Source: DAOUMF01 sp034411955
Lineage (GTDB): Bacteria; Chloroflexota; Dehalococcoidia; SM23-28-2; RBG-16-64-32
Assembly (NCBI GenBank): GCA_034411955.1
Contig: DAOUMF010000053.1
Location: forward strand, 1 to 5,133
Direction of reading: 5' to 3'
Length of the DNA stretch: 5,133 bases
Shown here piece after piece: positions 4,377 to 5,133 of the stretch; position 1 is the first letter of the stretch, and every line of letters begins with the position of its first letter. Below the pieces are notes generated by a model. It was not told the origin of the DNA. It ran no database searches and saw only the letters and a list, made by a program, of their open reading frames with translations. Position numbers and translations under genes: made by a program.

Positions 4377-5133
4377 TCACGCCAGCTGAGCTTCCAGAAG
4401 TCGCGCCTGCTCGTCCTCCTGCATCGCCGCGATGATGTCGTCCAGTTCGCCATCGAGGAGGGCAGGCAGATTATGGCGCGTGTAGCCGATGCGGTGGTCG
4501 GTGACGCGGTCCTGGGGGAAGTTGTAGGTGCGTATCTTCTCGGCCCGCTCGCCGGTGCCCACCTGGGAGCGCCGGGAGGACTCCACCTCCTGCTGCTGCT
4601 TGCGCCGCTCGATGTCCAGGAGGCGGGCACGGAGGACGGCCATCGCCTTGTTGCGGTTCTTGAGCTGGGAGCGCTCGTCCTGGCAGACGGCGACGATGCC
4701 TGTGGGCAGGTGAGTGATGCGCACGGCGGTGGCGTTCTTCTGGACGTTCTGGCCGCCGTGGCCGCTGGCGTTGAAGACATCGATGCGCAGTTCCTTCTCG
4801 TCGACGTGGACATCCACGTCGTCCGCCTCGGGCAGGACGGCAACCGTAGCAGTGGAGGTGTGGATGCGGCCGCTGGCCTCGGTGACGGGCACCCGCTGGA
4901 CACGGTGGACGCCGCTCTCGTACTTCAGGTAGGAGTAGGCGCCGCGGCCGTGGGCCTCGAAGATGATCTCCTTGAAGCCGCCCAGGTCGCTGGCGTGGGA
5001 GTTCAGCACCTCCATCGTCCAGCCCTTGCGCTCGGCGAAGCGGCTGTACAGGCGGTAGAGGGCGCCGGCGAACAGGGACGCCTCCTCGCCGCCGGCGGCG
5101 GCCCGGACCTCCACGATGACGTCCTTCTCGTCC
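4377..5133 (-). CDS. prfA: Peptide chain release factor 1 (RF1), C-terminal 251 residues (N-terminus outside window)
   Basis: RF1 recognises UAA and UAG stop codons on the ribosome and triggers peptide release. The frame is open to the right window edge, so roughly the first 100 of the usual ~355 residues are missing. The fragment begins DEKDVIVEVRAAAGGEEASLFAGALYRLY, matching the domain 2 start. The codon-recognition tripeptide is PVT (fragment 82-84), the PxT form of RF1 rather than the SPF of RF2, followed by GRIHTSTATVAVLPE. The catalytic GGQ is at 126-128 in NASGHGGQNVQKNATAVRITHLPTG. QDERSQLKNRNKAM and the Lys/Arg-rich helix ERRKQQQE follow, then RAEKIRTYNFPQDRVTDHR, all standard. The protein ends LLEAQLA with a TGA. 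It is the first gene of the prfA-prmC pair, and its GGQ glutamine is the expected PrmC substrate. Confidence 0.97.
   Translation of the reverse strand, partial: DEKDVIVEVRAAAGGEEASLFAGALYRLYSRFAERKGWTMEVLNSHASDLGGFKEIIFEAHGRGAYSYLKYESGVHRVQRVPVTEASGRIHTSTATVAVLPEADDVDVHVDEKELRIDVFNASGHGGQNVQKNATAVRITHLPTGIVAVCQDERSQLKNRNKAMAVLRARLLDIERRKQQQEVESSRRSQVGTGERAEKIRTYNFPQDRVTDHRIGYTRHNLPALLDGELDDIIAAMQEDEQARLLEAQLA

Noticed and set aside
3589..4389. 266-codon + strand frame opposite prmC
   Set aside because: The opposite strand encodes a full-length, motif-complete PrmC. This frame is a by-product of high GC with no recognisable domain or start signal.
4247..4903. 218-codon - strand frame overlapping prfA in another phase
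   Set aside because: prfA in the other frame has every RF1 motif. This product is Ser/Arg/Pro-rich low complexity.

Overview
The window looks like a piece of a GC-rich bacterial chromosome. Housekeeping genes sit at both ends, with a lower-GC accessory stretch of about 2.8 kb between them. The left end (1-546, + strand) is the C-terminal part of a GuaB3-type IMP dehydrogenase-family protein. The right end (3361-5133, - strand) is the classical pair prfA (release factor RF1, N-terminus cut off by the window edge) followed by prmC, the methyltransferase that modifies the release-factor GGQ glutamine. A GuaB3 lineage, high GC and dispersed TTCGAC..GCTC hairpin repeats would fit Chloroflexota (for example Dehalococcoidia-like metagenomic genomes). 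This assignment is an inference from resemblance and is not proven.

The accessory stretch (about 547-3360) seems to be built of small cassettes bounded by short direct repeats. The last 37 nt of guaB3 (510-546) recur imperfectly at 677-711, and their terminal 12 nt recur exactly at 2210-2221, where they encode the last three codons and the stop of another gene. Between the second and third copies lie a good sigma70-like promoter (TTGACA, 17 bp, TAAGAT), a strong Shine-Dalgarno, a 106-residue protein of unknown function (perhaps HIRAN-like) and an overlapping 368-residue protein. The second protein has an N-terminal CX2CX5CX8C cluster and a body that recalls the DUF4417 family. A second cassette holds a zinc-ribbon plus DUF4145 (HEPN-like) protein at 2687-3307. 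It is bracketed by two 37-nt repeats (33/37 identical), each carrying a promoter-like TTGACA-17-CACAAT core. Between the cassettes, on the - strand, is a possible 80-residue zinc-ribbon protein. No integrase, transposase, tRNA or CRISPR array is visible.

The prfA-prmC region carries a family of palindromic repeats with loop consensus TCGAC..GCTC. Two hairpins lie in the 113-nt gap between prfA and prmC. A third, expanded by a nested inverted repeat, lies inside prmC, where it is translated in frame as about 17 extra residues just before the catalytic NxPY motif.

The main caution concerns the start of the window. The GuaB3 catalytic loop reads Gly where the catalytic Cys is expected, and three nearby Val positions also read Gly. 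All four changes are explained by T-to-G substitutions within 30 nt, which looks more like a sequence error than biology.
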